Assembly: GCA_002412885.1 (NCBI GenBank)
Contig: DHVX01000008.1
Coordinates: 62,001-126,000, forward strand
Direction of reading: 5' to 3'
Length of the DNA stretch: 64,000 nt
Source: Bacteroidales bacterium UBA5197
GTDB taxonomy: Bacteria; Bacteroidota; Bacteroidia; Bacteroidales; Lentimicrobiaceae
Made by a program: the position numbers and the translations under genes. This document shows positions 51,927-61,085 of this stretch, piece by piece; positions within the stretch are counted from its first letter, which is position 1, and every line of letters begins with the position of its first letter. The notes beneath the pieces were generated by a model. The model searched no databases. It had not been told where the DNA came from and saw only the letters and a list, made by a program, of their open reading frames with translations.

Positions 51927-53594
51927 CTAGAAAATTAATTTAATTTGTGTAGGCTTATCTTTTTCAATTGTTGCTGCTTCCGGCTTTATGTCAGGGGTAA
52001 CAAACGAGGGGACAAAGGCCGGGGCATTCGGATCGGCAGGCATATTGATGATATTGCTTTCGGTGCAATAATCTTCCTTGCCAAATTCACATTTGCCCAA
52101 TATCATATCGGGTATTTTTTTGATTTCAATTCGTAGCGAAATATCGTTGCAGCCTTCCGAAAATGAAACACAGCATATGCGTAGACTCTCTTCGGGCTTC
52201 ATTTCGCTGAGAATTTGCTCCAAGATATCAGGTGTGATGTGATTTGTGGTGGTGAAAATAAAGTGGTTTTCGGTAGCAAAACCCTGCTTCCACACCATAT
52301 CATCGCTGGGTTTATAGGTAAACCCTTCCTGCCGGGCCATGGAAGCTGCCAATAGTGTAGCATTGTAGTTTGGGTTTATCACCCATTGGTTATATTTGTC
52401 CTTGTTTAGCAGGCTTGGCGCCAGGTTGTAAAATTTGAAGCCGCCTCCACCTTTCCAACCAACAGCTTTTGAAATGCCCCCCTGATCCTTGCCATCGCAA
52501 ACTGCTTGCAGGCGCGGCAAGCAGTGAGTATTGCAATGTTCGCCCAACTCTATGCCAATGTATTTCCGGTTCATTTTGTGCGCAACGGCGGCAGTAGTGC
52601 CGGAGCCAAGAAAGCTGTCGAGGACGAAATCGTTTTCTTGCGTTGCCAATTGGATAATTCTTTGGAGCAATCTCTCCGGCTTGGGGGTTGCAAAAATATC
52701 TTCAGCATTTAATGCGATTACTTCTCTCTTTGCTTCTTGATTATGACCAACTTCACTGCTACTCCACCAAGTATCACCTTTCCTACCTTGTTGAACTTCT
52801 GAAAGAAATCTTTTTTTTCGAGGAAAAGCCTTTCCATCTTTTCCAAACCATATTCGATTTTCAGATATCATTTTTTCCATTGTATCCTGAGCATATACCC
52901 AATGCTTTCCTTTAGGCACATTGAAAGATTTTCCAGATGGAGATATTACATCATAATAACCGTTTTTCCTTTCTTCATTTGCAACTAGATCGCCAGATTG
53001 CCATGGACCACGAATATCATTATCGGGGTTCTTATACCTATCATTCATTGCATCAGTTCTTCCTAATAAATTAATTTTTAGGTCATTAAGATTTTTTGAG
53101 TAAACTAATATATATTCGTGATTTTGAGAGAGGTATTTTGCATCATTTTTCGTACTGTGAATTTTTTGCCAAATACAGGAAGCAACATAGTTTTTCCTTC
53201 CAAATAGTTCATCGCACAACACTTTGAGATAATGACTTTCATCATCGTCAATTGAAATCCAAATACTTCCATCCTCCGATAAAAGTTTGTAAAGAATTTC
53301 CAATCTTGATTTCATCAAATTCAGCCACAGGCTATGTTCCAGGCCATCGTCGTAATGCTCAAAAGCATTGCCGGTATTGTAGGGAGGGTCAATGTATATG
53401 CACTTTATTTTTCCGGTAAAGTTTTGTTCCAAAGCTTTTAAGGCCAATAGGTTGTCGGCATGAATAAGCATATTTTGTGTATCTGCCTCACCATACGACT
53501 TTGCCGGGTCTTCAATCAATACTCGAGGCTCGGGCTTTACATCAATGTCTTTGCCGGGCCAGCAAAGCTCTAATTTTCTATATTTTGAGTTCAT
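51927..53594 (-). CDS. type III restriction system Mod subunit (N6-adenine methyltransferase)
   Basis: The 555-residue methyltransferase has the beta-class motif order. The catalytic DPPYNTG is at 69-75, and the SAM-binding VLDSFLGSGTTAAVAH comes later, followed by YIGIELGEH. A target-recognition region lies between. It methylates adenine in the site recognised by the Res-Mod complex. It lies directly upstream of res (2 bp gap), forming a complete type III system. Confidence 0.94.
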   Translation of the reverse strand: MNSKYRKLELCWPGKDIDVKPEPRVLIEDPAKSYGEADTQNMLIHADNLLALKALEQNFTGKIKCIYIDPPYNTGNAFEHYDDGLEHSLWLNLMKSRLEILYKLLSEDGSIWISIDDDESHYLKVLCDELFGRKNYVASCIWQKIHSTKNDAKYLSQNHEYILVYSKNLNDLKINLLGRTDAMNDRYKNPDNDIRGPWQSGDLVANEERKNGYYDVISPSGKSFNVPKGKHWVYAQDTMEKMISENRIWFGKDGKAFPRKKRFLSEVQQGRKGDTWWSSSEVGHNQEAKREVIALNAEDIFATPKPERLLQRIIQLATQENDFVLDSFLGSGTTAAVAHKMNRKYIGIELGEHCNTHCLPRLQAVCDGKDQGGISKAVGWKGGGGFKFYNLAPSLLNKDKYNQWVINPNYNATLLAASMARQEGFTYKPSDDMVWKQGFATENHFIFTTTNHITPDILEQILSEMKPEESLRICCVSFSEGCNDISLRIEIKKIPDMILGKCEFGKEDYCTESNIINMPADPNAPAFVPSFVTPDIKPEAATIEKDKPTQIKLIF

Positions 53595-53660
53595 TCGGTT
53601 TTGAAAGTGATATTTGAAAGTTCAAACTTACGGGAAAATTGGGGGTAATGCAAGAGGGGG

Positions 53661-54386
53661 TTACTGTTTTTGCTGGTCAAACTCTTTTATGATCATAAAG
53701 TAACCACAGTCATGTTTCTTCCTGTTGAAATATTTCATTATTGTTTTTTCAGTTAATTTTCTATTGAGGTTATGACTTACAGACCATTCATCACCTGCAG
53801 GTTGTATAATTGGTTTAATTAAGACATTTGAGTCTGGTTTGCGTTTTAATTCCCACCTCCATTTCGGCCCTATTTGATTAAAATGATCATCAAAATCCCA
53901 TAGATCTATTCTTTCAACATCTCCATTTCCAGAATACAGAGATGTGGTTTCAACTAATATTTTATATAAGTAAAGACCAGACTCTCTTATAATTCCTGCC
54001 GGGAAATCCATAAACCCCATCCTTTTCCACGCTTTTCTTGAACTTACTGGAGAACATTTTAACTGGGCTACCAATGCGCCCATTTTAATGAAATTATTGC
54101 AACTATTTTCCAGTAGAACTTTGCCAAGACCCATTTTTCTTTTATCCTGTTTTATCTCCGCAATACTAATTTCAACAACTAAATCATGAGAAAAATAATA
54201 CGTTAAAAACCCTATGGCTTTCTTATTCTCTGTTATTACGATTAGATTTTTCGTGTCGAAGGATTGCTTGATAATTGAAATATTACAATAGAAGCCTTTT
54301 TTAAAAAGATTATCTTCTTCAATAAGCCAATCTTCAATTTCTTGGAGATGCTGTATTGATGGGTTTGAAATTACTTTGATACTCAT
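53661..54386 (-). CDS. GNAT protein with novel C-terminal domain
   Basis: The 241-residue protein has an N-terminal GNAT domain. AIGFLTYYF and the motif A stretch KQDKRKMGLGKVLLENS (R-x-x-G-x-G variant with MGLG) are visible, and SSRKAWKRMGF forms beta6. The C-terminal ~110 residues (from about 130) have no recognisable fold and contain a tryptophan-rich part (WRWELK). It lies between the type III operon and the TIR-like gene in the defence island, with gaps of 66 and 89 bp. A role in toxin or immunity is possible but unproved. Confidence 0.65.
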   Translation of the reverse strand: MSIKVISNPSIQHLQEIEDWLIEEDNLFKKGFYCNISIIKQSFDTKNLIVITENKKAIGFLTYYFSHDLVVEISIAEIKQDKRKMGLGKVLLENSCNNFIKMGALVAQLKCSPVSSRKAWKRMGFMDFPAGIIRESGLYLYKILVETTSLYSGNGDVERIDLWDFDDHFNQIGPKWRWELKRKPDSNVLIKPIIQPAGDEWSVSHNLNRKLTEKTIMKYFNRKKHDCGYFMIIKEFDQQKQ

Positions 54387-54475
54387 AAAAATATACTTTT
54401 AAAACTGGTTGATTTCCGTGTCTTAATTCTACTGTAGAGCTTAAGAAATTAAGGATGCATGCTAATAATGACTTT

Positions 54476-55144
54476 TCATTTTTTCACTACTTTAGTTTTA
54501 ATCCTCCTTTCAGTTGACAAAAAATTCCTAATTCCAGTTCTCGTTTGTAAATCAAAGTTTTCCTTGTCTAATAAATCCCTAACTCTTTTAAAGTATATAG
54601 GTTTTCCATTTATCAAATATGCTCTTTTAAAGTAATCAATTGTTAAAACAGGGTTAGCTTCTAATTCTTCACCCATTAGTTCATAATGTTCAGCAAGCTC
54701 TTCGACTTGGTCAAGAAACTTATTTATCTTTACATTGAATTGGTCGTCATATTCAATGTATTCAGTTCGAATAAAATCAGATGGTATACTAAATTCTTTT
54801 GATTTAATTACAATAGTTTCTTTGCCTAAGGCATTTAATACTCCAACTTCATAAAAAATATTTGAAATGGTAGAAATTTTCATTTCTTCAGTAACTATTG
54901 CAATCCCCAGTGGTACGCCGAGTACTTGTCTCCAAATTTTGCTCAGGAAGTCTCTTCCTTTTATAGATGAATTTGCATCAAGTTCATTAAAGTTCCTCTT
55001 TTTGAGTTCCTCACACAAGTCCTCTCTTATTCTATGCAATTTCTCTGGCAAAGGCAAGCCTAGCTGAGTCATTATAAAGCAGGTTCTCGGCAGGTATGAT
55101 ATGAAGTCAGTAATTACTTCCCTATCGTGATTATAATAAATCAT
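54476..55144 (-). CDS. TIR-like/nucleoside-deoxyribosyltransferase-fold candidate defence protein
   Basis: The 222-residue protein has TCFIMTQLGLPLP at about 21-33 as first strand and loop, a following helix, and IAIVTEE then NIFYEVGVLNALGKETIVI, where Glu99 lies in the FYE motif that is catalytic in TIR-like NADases. The arrangement is that of TIR-like or NDT domains which cleave nucleotide glycosidic bonds. The C-terminal 90 residues are helical and unassigned. It starts 1 bp after the 48-aa gene and sits beside a SIR2-HerA pair. Confidence 0.6.
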   Translation of the reverse strand: MIYYNHDREVITDFISYLPRTCFIMTQLGLPLPEKLHRIREDLCEELKKRNFNELDANSSIKGRDFLSKIWRQVLGVPLGIAIVTEEMKISTISNIFYEVGVLNALGKETIVIKSKEFSIPSDFIRTEYIEYDDQFNVKINKFLDQVEELAEHYELMGEELEANPVLTIDYFKRAYLINGKPIYFKRVRDLLDKENFDLQTRTGIRNFLSTERRIKTKVVKK

Positions 55145-55145
55145 A

Positions 55146-55292
55146 TCAGTCCTTTGTTTTTCTTATAACAGGAACATTCTTGTAGGGTCCAGGTGATTTC
55201 TTGGTAGAAACTATTCTCCCCTTGTCTCGGTCAATCTTTACATATTTTCCGGTTCTCGGATTTTTGGTTTGTCCAATTCCTTTTTTTGCCAT
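55146..55292 (-). CDS. 48-residue basic protein preceding the TIR-like gene
   Basis: The open frame reads from the ATG at 55290-55292 to TGA at 55146-55148: a 48-residue, lysine- and arginine-rich product with GIGQTKNPRTGKYV, then SPGPYKNVPVIRK. It ends 1 bp before the TIR-like start and is probably translationally coupled. The composition suggests nucleic-acid or polyanion binding. I do not recognise a named family. It is too short to support by domain content, so the evidence is coding start, tight spacing and frame integrity. Confidence 0.55.
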   Translation of the reverse strand: MAKKGIGQTKNPRTGKYVKIDRDKGRIVSTKKSPGPYKNVPVIRKTKD

Positions 55293-55481
55293 TCTTTTAT
55301 TTTTAGAATGCTTAATTAAAAATAGAGAGTAAAATGAATTATTGAATTCAAGCCCTTTCTTTCTGATAATTCCATTTATTAACTCTCTTTTTGACCCTTA
55401 ACGCTTCAAAGCTGAGTATGCATTAATTTCACTGGAGAAATAGGCGCCCAGCCAATGCGCTTAACTACGAAGCATTGACTG

Positions 55482-57512
55482 TCATGTCTTTTCTTGCCAA
55501 TCATCTGCAATTTTTTTCCAATCGACCGTTCTAATAACTTCTTTTCCATTAATATCCTTACCAGTCCATACATCCCAAAAATCAGGGTCATCTGACTGGG
55601 GTCTTTTTTCTTTAGTTAAATCTCTAATTTTAACCAAAATAGGCAATTCTGATGCCCAACCTAATAAAATGGCTCTTTGAGAAGGTAAAGTAGGTAATTC
55701 TTTTAATAGACCTCTAAAATTATCAGGAAGCAGTTTACTAACAAGTTCTTGGTCTCGGTCATTGCTTATGCGATGTAAAATAAAACTATTGCATTGTGAA
55801 AGAACAGTTGGAGACAACTCAGATGGTCTTTGTGATGAAAGAACTAGACCCAAGCCAAATTTCCTTCCTTCCCGTGCAATTTTCTCAAACACTTTAGTGC
55901 AAATTGATGATGTATTGTTCTCAGCGCTTTCATTATACTTTGTAATAAATGAATGGGCTTCCTCCATAATTAATACAGAGGGGAGCGTTTTCTCATTCAA
56001 CTTCCTATATCTTTGCAATGCTTCAAAAATTATTCTTGCAATCACAGATGTAGTAATATGAATAATTTCAGAAGGCACTAAAGACAAGTCAATTATGGTT
56101 ATTGATGTTTTATTATCTTTACCTAAATATTTTTCAAGCCATTTATCTAATTCAACCTCAATTTTATCTCCAATTATTGAGTCCATCCTTGAATCTGCAA
56201 GCATTGTTCTTATCCTAGCTATCAAAAATTCAAGGTATTGTTCATTACCTGTTTGTTGCGCTAAAGCTGATAAATAGCTGACAAAAACATCACCACTAAA
56301 TGGTATCGGAATATCTTCATTCCTCGGCAATAATTCATTTTCATTACCACCTAATGCTAAGTATGTTTCTTCAAGCAAATCAATCATTTCATCGATTTCC
56401 TTTAGATTAGAATTAAGATTTCCGTACGGCTTAGTTCGTTCAGGTGCATTGATAAAATTATATAAATTTTCAATAAATGAATCCAATTTTGCTATTTCAT
56501 CATTAATTATTGATTTTACGTGGTCAAAACCTACTTTCCAACTAATAACTAGTTCATAAAAATGCTTTGGTTTTGGAAAATTTCCCCAAGGAGAACCAAT
56601 GCTTTTTTCATGCCTAAGTGCCGTCAAAACTGTACCAGTATATCTTTTGGCAATAATAAGATTATCTTCAGAAGGGTCTAATTGTTCATTTCGCATTGCA
56701 CGCAAAGCTCTTTTTAAAAGCGGAAGTTGTGCTTTTGTACTTGCTTGAGTAAAAGTGCTCCATTCGGAACTATTCCACATCCATATTGGAACTTCTAATT
56801 TATTAGTATTATCTCCGACCTTAAATACTTTAGCTTTGTCTCCAAATGATTTTGAATATTCACCATTGGGGTCAAGAATAATAAACCTTGCATTTGCATT
56901 TTTGTCTCGAGTTGTTGCTTCTAGTGACCAATGAATAAGCCCTGCAACAGTACAAGATTTACCGCTACCTGTATTACCCAAAACAGCTAAATGCCTGCCA
57001 AATAACCTATCAGGGTCAATTGTTACTTCTGCATTAGCTGCTAAAGGACTATTTCCAATATAAACCCTTCGATTTTCCCCTGATTCAATTATAGATTTTA
57101 ATTGTTCATCTGTTGGGATTAAAACTGGAGAACCGATACTTGGAAAAGAATGTACTCCTCTTTGAAATTTAAAATAGCCTTCAATTGTTGATTTTAAAAT
57201 TCCTAAAGGGGCAAGTTTCATTTTCCTAATTGGATAAGGCAAATCGATTAACCCATAATCTTGATATCCTTTTCTTTTAGGGAATGGAGACCGTTCTACT
57301 GCAATCCATTCAACCTGACATACGATACTACCCCCTTCATTTGGGACAAGTACATAACTATTAATGCGTGGAAATTCTCTTGGCACACCAGCATTTGCAG
57401 ATATCCCATCTGGTGCATCTATATCGAGTTGTACTTTTATTTCGTCAGGTGAAACAAATTCAACAACGCCAACTCTTAATGAAGCCTGATTTTCAATTGG
57501 AGTTCTACTCAT
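55482..57512 (-). CDS. HerA-type ATPase of a SIR2-HerA defence pair
   Basis: The protein has 676 residues from the ATG at 57510-57512 (MSRTP). A HAS-barrel-like N-terminus (about 1-75) precedes the RecA-like motor, with Walker A GNTGSGKS at 179-186 and Walker B VLIMEEAHSF. LGLVLSSQRPSELSPTVLSQ matches the HerA arginine and sensor region. HerA hexamers partner with SIR2 in anti-phage systems, translocating or sensing DNA. It overlaps the SIR2 stop by 8 bp, so the two are co-translated. Confidence 0.93.
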   Translation of the reverse strand: MSRTPIENQASLRVGVVEFVSPDEIKVQLDIDAPDGISANAGVPREFPRINSYVLVPNEGGSIVCQVEWIAVERSPFPKRKGYQDYGLIDLPYPIRKMKLAPLGILKSTIEGYFKFQRGVHSFPSIGSPVLIPTDEQLKSIIESGENRRVYIGNSPLAANAEVTIDPDRLFGRHLAVLGNTGSGKSCTVAGLIHWSLEATTRDKNANARFIILDPNGEYSKSFGDKAKVFKVGDNTNKLEVPIWMWNSSEWSTFTQASTKAQLPLLKRALRAMRNEQLDPSEDNLIIAKRYTGTVLTALRHEKSIGSPWGNFPKPKHFYELVISWKVGFDHVKSIINDEIAKLDSFIENLYNFINAPERTKPYGNLNSNLKEIDEMIDLLEETYLALGGNENELLPRNEDIPIPFSGDVFVSYLSALAQQTGNEQYLEFLIARIRTMLADSRMDSIIGDKIEVELDKWLEKYLGKDNKTSITIIDLSLVPSEIIHITTSVIARIIFEALQRYRKLNEKTLPSVLIMEEAHSFITKYNESAENNTSSICTKVFEKIAREGRKFGLGLVLSSQRPSELSPTVLSQCNSFILHRISNDRDQELVSKLLPDNFRGLLKELPTLPSQRAILLGWASELPILVKIRDLTKEKRPQSDDPDFWDVWTGKDINGKEVIRTVDWKKIADDWQEKT

Positions 57513-58803
57513 TATCTTCAACTTTTGTTTGATTAGGCAATGAAGATATTGTACCACGAGCTTTTAATAAATCAACCATTCTATAAGTAGTTTTATCAAT
57601 CGCAGGTTTTGGTAAATAATAATCAACTAAAGTTTTTATATCCCCAAAATGATTACCAAGCATTAGAGATATTTGAACTGGTCGTTTAGCTCTTGAATAG
57701 AAATTTCTAATTCTATCTCCAATATCATTAAAAGCAATTATAACAAGGTGTGTTGAAGGTATCGTTAATAAATCCAATAGAACCCGATTGATATGGTCAT
57801 CACCAAAACTATAACCATATGTAACAACTGTAGAATTTGGTCTTATTACTGAACTAGCAAAATCTCTGAAAAGTTCTACATATGGATACTCTGCTGTTTC
57901 TCTATCTTTTGATGAGTTTGGATAAATCATTAAACTACCATCATGGCTATATGTTTTGATATCTTCAGCCCCATAAGGTAATGAAAAGCGCCTTACTGTC
58001 TTATCTTTTTCAATCCAGTCCAATGAACCATGAAGTTTGGTGAAATTTATTACACCCTCTAAGTACCTTGGCTCTCCACGTATGCCAGGTGGATTATAAT
58101 GAATATCAATATTTAATCTTGAAGAACGAAAAATTGGAGAAATAGTACCAACAAATCTGTCTATTAAGTGAAGACCAGCTAATTCAGAACCAAATTCAAT
58201 AATCCTATCATAGTTAGTAGTAAAGATATTTAAGCGTTCCCGTGTAGCAATCCTACTTGCAAAACTTAGTAAAAAGTTCATTAGGTATTCCGCAGGTTCT
58301 TCTTTTTCTGAGGTTACAATATCCCTTTCTGATTCAAGTACAGAATTAGCAAAATTAGTGATCCCTGTTTCCAAATCCGTTTTTAAAGAGTCTATTTTTT
58401 CTATTAAATTTGGTTTTGCGCCAGTAGAAGTTATAATTTCCAATCCTCTTATTAATTCATTTAATGCCCTTATTTCATCCTCAATATTTGCCTCTCCTCT
58501 TCCTGATCTTTTTGCAGATTCCTCTGATGAAATTTTTATTTCTTTAGCATAAAAAGAGAAATCCATGTGTCCCATTCCAGCACCGGAACTTCCTTTTGCG
58601 ATAAAATGAACTGCAGATGAAATTCCAGCACCTGTTAAAAGAGTTAGATGTTCACTTTGAAATAATGCTGTCAACCAAGGCTCTACAATATTCCTTAATT
58701 CGGATGGGTCAGGCGTTTCTATAACTGTTGGCTCCTTAAAATCACGAAGCTTTAAGATATGACTGTTTTGCCAGTTTTCAATTTGATTTTCTTCAGTTGC
58801 CAT
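57505..58803 (-). CDS. SIR2-domain NADase of a SIR2-HerA defence pair
   Basis: The 432-residue protein has LTLLTGAGIS at about 53-62 (NAD-binding GAG), FTTNYDR with Asn197 and Asp199, LHGSLDW with the catalytic His258, and TVVTYGYSFGDDHIN near the end. This is the pattern of SIR2 NADases such as ThsA and DSR proteins. In SIR2-HerA systems it depletes NAD+ when phage is sensed. Its promoter box TATATTTG lies at 59033-59040, giving a leader of about 220 nt. Confidence 0.92.
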   Translation of the reverse strand: MATEENQIENWQNSHILKLRDFKEPTVIETPDPSELRNIVEPWLTALFQSEHLTLLTGAGISSAVHFIAKGSSGAGMGHMDFSFYAKEIKISSEESAKRSGRGEANIEDEIRALNELIRGLEIITSTGAKPNLIEKIDSLKTDLETGITNFANSVLESERDIVTSEKEEPAEYLMNFLLSFASRIATRERLNIFTTNYDRIIEFGSELAGLHLIDRFVGTISPIFRSSRLNIDIHYNPPGIRGEPRYLEGVINFTKLHGSLDWIEKDKTVRRFSLPYGAEDIKTYSHDGSLMIYPNSSKDRETAEYPYVELFRDFASSVIRPNSTVVTYGYSFGDDHINRVLLDLLTIPSTHLVIIAFNDIGDRIRNFYSRAKRPVQISLMLGNHFGDIKTLVDYYLPKPAIDKTTYRMVDLLKARGTISSLPNQTKVEDNE

Positions 58804-58840
58804 AATAAATACTTTATTTCATATTGTGAGTTAGTCGGCA

Positions 58841-58892
58841 TGAAAACAGCTCTTTTGCAAATTTTGGTTGTGTGTCGGTTGTTTCATTTTTA
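58841..58892. repeat. truncated hairpin element hE
   Basis: CAGCTCTTTTGCAAATTTTGGTTGTGTGTCGGTT-type sequence (blocks CTCTTTTGCAA, TTTTGGTT, GTGTCGGTT) matches the left half of the hA-hD family, but no right arm follows. TTTTTTTACACTTG at 58931-58944 matches the left flank of P palindromes. So this is a decayed member of the same composite. Confidence 0.5.
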
Positions 58893-58973
58893 TTGTGTGT
58901 CATTTAAGTTGCAATTAAACTGCTGTGCGGTTTTTTTACACTTGGCCGTAATCGATAGGAAATACACAATACT

Positions 58974-59130
58974 GCGTATATACCTGACTTATTAACACCA
59001 TCTGTCTACATCAACAAATCGTATCACCGCCCCAAATATAACACCTTTTTAAATATCCCAACTATCACACAATCATTTTCAACTTTTTAAACACCATTTA
59101 AACACTATTTAAAACCCATTTAAATATCGC
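58974..59130. repeat. right boundary repeat of the defence block, with SIR2 promoter
   Basis: Starts with GCGTATATA (58974-58982), has CCCCAAATATAACACCTTTTTAAATA-type blocks and TTTAAACACTATTTAAAA, in the same order as at 49087-49218. On the minus strand the box TATATTTG (59033-59040) serves the SIR2 gene. The two copies flank a 9.6-kb block of defence genes. Confidence 0.6.
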
Positions 59131-59149
59131 CCCCTTCCTATAAAAAAAA

Positions 59150-59175
59150 CAAAGACGCAGTTTCCCGCGTCTTTG
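59150..59175 (-). terminator. terminator of the XRE-PIN operon
   Basis: CAAAGACGC pairs perfectly with GCGTCTTTG over 9 bp with an 8-nt loop, followed on the minus strand by a T-run. It lies 31 bp after the stop at 59206. Confidence 0.75.
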
Positions 59176-59205
59176 CTTTTCAAGGCATTGTTATTAACCG
59201 TTTGA

Positions 59206-60132
59206 TCAGTTGAGCAATGGGTTAACGGCCTGCAGTTCAAAGTTGATTTCTACGCTGTCTTCAGAGCCGAGGGTTACAACTACACTTTCAGGAACCTGAT
59301 AGCCGGGGGCAAAACAGCCCACGGTATAAGATCCACTGTGAAGTTCCTCATAAACAAAGAAACCATCGTGGTCAACATCAATCACCGAAGCCTGCTGTAC
59401 CAGAGTAATCTGTGCACCTGGCACCGGCAAACCGGTGGCTGCATCGGATACCATTCCGCTGATGTCAGAAAGACCGGGTTTTTCACCTGCCTTACTTTGT
59501 GAGCGGCGACGGGTACGCATAGACTTGTAGAGGTTGTACATCTCGATGTAGTCAGCTTTACGCATCTCTACGAGTCCGTCAATCTCGCGGCTAAGCAGCA
59601 GATTGCCTTCGCGCAGCAGTGCGTTAACCTCACTACGGCCCGATTTGCGCTGGTTAAGCGTTAAACCGGTTGTTGTGAGTGCCTGAGAGAACTCCTGAAT
59701 GTGTTCGGTCAGTTTCTGCAACAGATCGGTTTTGTTGCCCAGTTCATCGAGTATAGCAATGTGCGGCTGGAGCAGCTCCTTGAGATGCACTGCTTTTTCG
59801 TAAAGCTTGTAATCTGATACCCCGCGCATGGTAGTGCGATAATTGAGCGCGGTAGCTTCGAGATCGGCATCACCGGTTTTTCGGCCAACTGTTAAACCTA
59901 ATTTTATGGCAAGCTCCAATTCCCTCACAAAGCTTTCGCGGTTATTGATCCTTTGCTGATAGACCAGATTGACAGGTCGGGTCAGGTTAGAGACCAGGCT
60001 GGAAAGCCGATCGTTAAGGGTTGAAAATGCCTGGACAGAAGCCAGTGCTTCTCCCTCAAATGCCTCAGTATACTGATTGAGTATCTGGTACAGGGCTTTG
60101 TACTTCGTTATTCGTTTTACTTTTGTTTTCAT
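59206..60132 (-). CDS. helical protein with C-terminal carboxypeptidase-regulatory-like domain
   Basis: The protein has 308 residues from the ATG at 60130-60132, placing the start at MKTKVKRI. The first ~215 residues are helical with frequent Lys/Glu/Gln, including a possible four-helix bundle (no signal peptide). An Arg-rich loop (MRTRRRSQSK) leads to a beta-sandwich with ISGMVSDAATGLPVPGAQITL and GSYTVGCFAPGYQ, the CarboxypepD_reg-like fold. The basic, non-secreted architecture is unusual for this fold. It is the last gene of the XRE-PIN operon. Confidence 0.7.
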   Translation of the reverse strand: MKTKVKRITKYKALYQILNQYTEAFEGEALASVQAFSTLNDRLSSLVSNLTRPVNLVYQQRINNRESFVRELELAIKLGLTVGRKTGDADLEATALNYRTTMRGVSDYKLYEKAVHLKELLQPHIAILDELGNKTDLLQKLTEHIQEFSQALTTTGLTLNQRKSGRSEVNALLREGNLLLSREIDGLVEMRKADYIEMYNLYKSMRTRRRSQSKAGEKPGLSDISGMVSDAATGLPVPGAQITLVQQASVIDVDHDGFFVYEELHSGSYTVGCFAPGYQVPESVVVTLGSEDSVEINFELQAVNPLLN

Positions 60133-60210
60133 TTTTCGATTTTTCGGATTGAAACAATCCAATGATTTAATCACCGGTAAAGCCGGCATACGTCCTTTAC
60201 GGGGACGGTA

Positions 60211-60513
60211 TCAGTTTAAAAAAATCGAATATGGAGGGGAAAGAGCCAGTGATGGCTTACCCAGTTTTTTCAGGGTATTTTCACGCTTATCTGGTTCGTA
60301 TTGATAAGCGGATTTCGCCACGGAGCGCGGACGAAGGTAATGCTGTATTTCGGGTACATAAAGAACAGATACTTCAAAGCAGATATCAAGCAAATCCATC
60401 TCCAGGTCGCGGAAGCTGAAATGCTCGTTGGTAAAGGTAACTGCACGGGGTTCATCCAGCTCGGATTTCCCTACTTTTACCATTACTGTGCTTTTTGATG
60501 TACCTGTTTTCAT
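60211..60513 (-). CDS. small hypothetical protein in the XRE-PIN operon
   Basis: The 100-residue open frame lies between the PIN gene (17 bp upstream) and the helical CarboxypepD-like gene. The N-terminal part reads as a compact alpha/beta segment (VMVKVGKSELDEPRAV, then FRDLEMDLLDICFEV), while the tail is basic and proline-containing. I do not recognise a family. Position and spacing support it as a real gene; composition alone would not. Confidence 0.5.
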   Translation of the reverse strand: MKTGTSKSTVMVKVGKSELDEPRAVTFTNEHFSFRDLEMDLLDICFEVSVLYVPEIQHYLRPRSVAKSAYQYEPDKRENTLKKLGKPSLALSPPYSIFLN

Positions 60514-60530
60514 GTTTTCAGTTTATTTAT

Positions 60531-61085
60531 TCAGGCTATGCTGCTGAAATCAAGTTTATAGTCAGGATCAAACCATTCAGGTATTTTAATAAAGATCTCA
60601 TCTGTATCGTCAAGCATTGCCACGGGATTATGTCCGAAGTAAATTGTTAAAGCCATCTGTATTGCGTCTTCAAGCGTCATTTGTTTGCTGTCAACCAAAT
60701 GCCCGAGCAATATGTTGTAATTGATAACCTCAACGCCCAATTCAGCAGCCAGTTTGCAAAGAGGCGGATCAGATCCCAGGATGCAGCAATTCTGAGTAGC
60801 AGCCATAACCAATACTGCTGCATCATAATAACTGATTCCCCGGGATTCGCGGTAATCCCGATAGGTACTTCGGAGGATTTTGTGGCACTGTTCATCAAAA
60901 AATAGCTCAGCAAGATCGTTTCCGCCTTCTCCGAACATTTTTTTGTATAACTCAATTTCTTTGGGATTTTCAAATGCCAGTGCTGTGCAGCAACAACTAA
61001 ATCCCGACTGAGAGAGAATGGGCATTAATCTGCTTTTTATCAGGTCGTGTGCCGCTACCTGATCGATAAGTATTCGTTTAGTCAT
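60531..61085 (-). CDS. PIN-domain nuclease (putative toxin)
   Basis: The 184-residue protein carries a PIN-like quartet of acids: Asp8 in ILIDQ, Glu39 in ALAFENP, Asp88 in YYDAAVLVMA and Asp106 in LGSDPPLC. PIN nucleases cleave RNA. It overlaps the XRE-ImmA/IrrE gene by 8 bp, the typical toxin arrangement downstream of its regulator. A cysteine-rich stretch (FSCCCTAL) is unusual. The C-terminal 55 residues, after the PIN fold, are acidic. Confidence 0.72.
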   Translation of the reverse strand: MTKRILIDQVAAHDLIKSRLMPILSQSGFSCCCTALAFENPKEIELYKKMFGEGGNDLAELFFDEQCHKILRSTYRDYRESRGISYYDAAVLVMAATQNCCILGSDPPLCKLAAELGVEVINYNILLGHLVDSKQMTLEDAIQMALTIYFGHNPVAMLDDTDEIFIKIPEWFDPDYKLDFSSIA

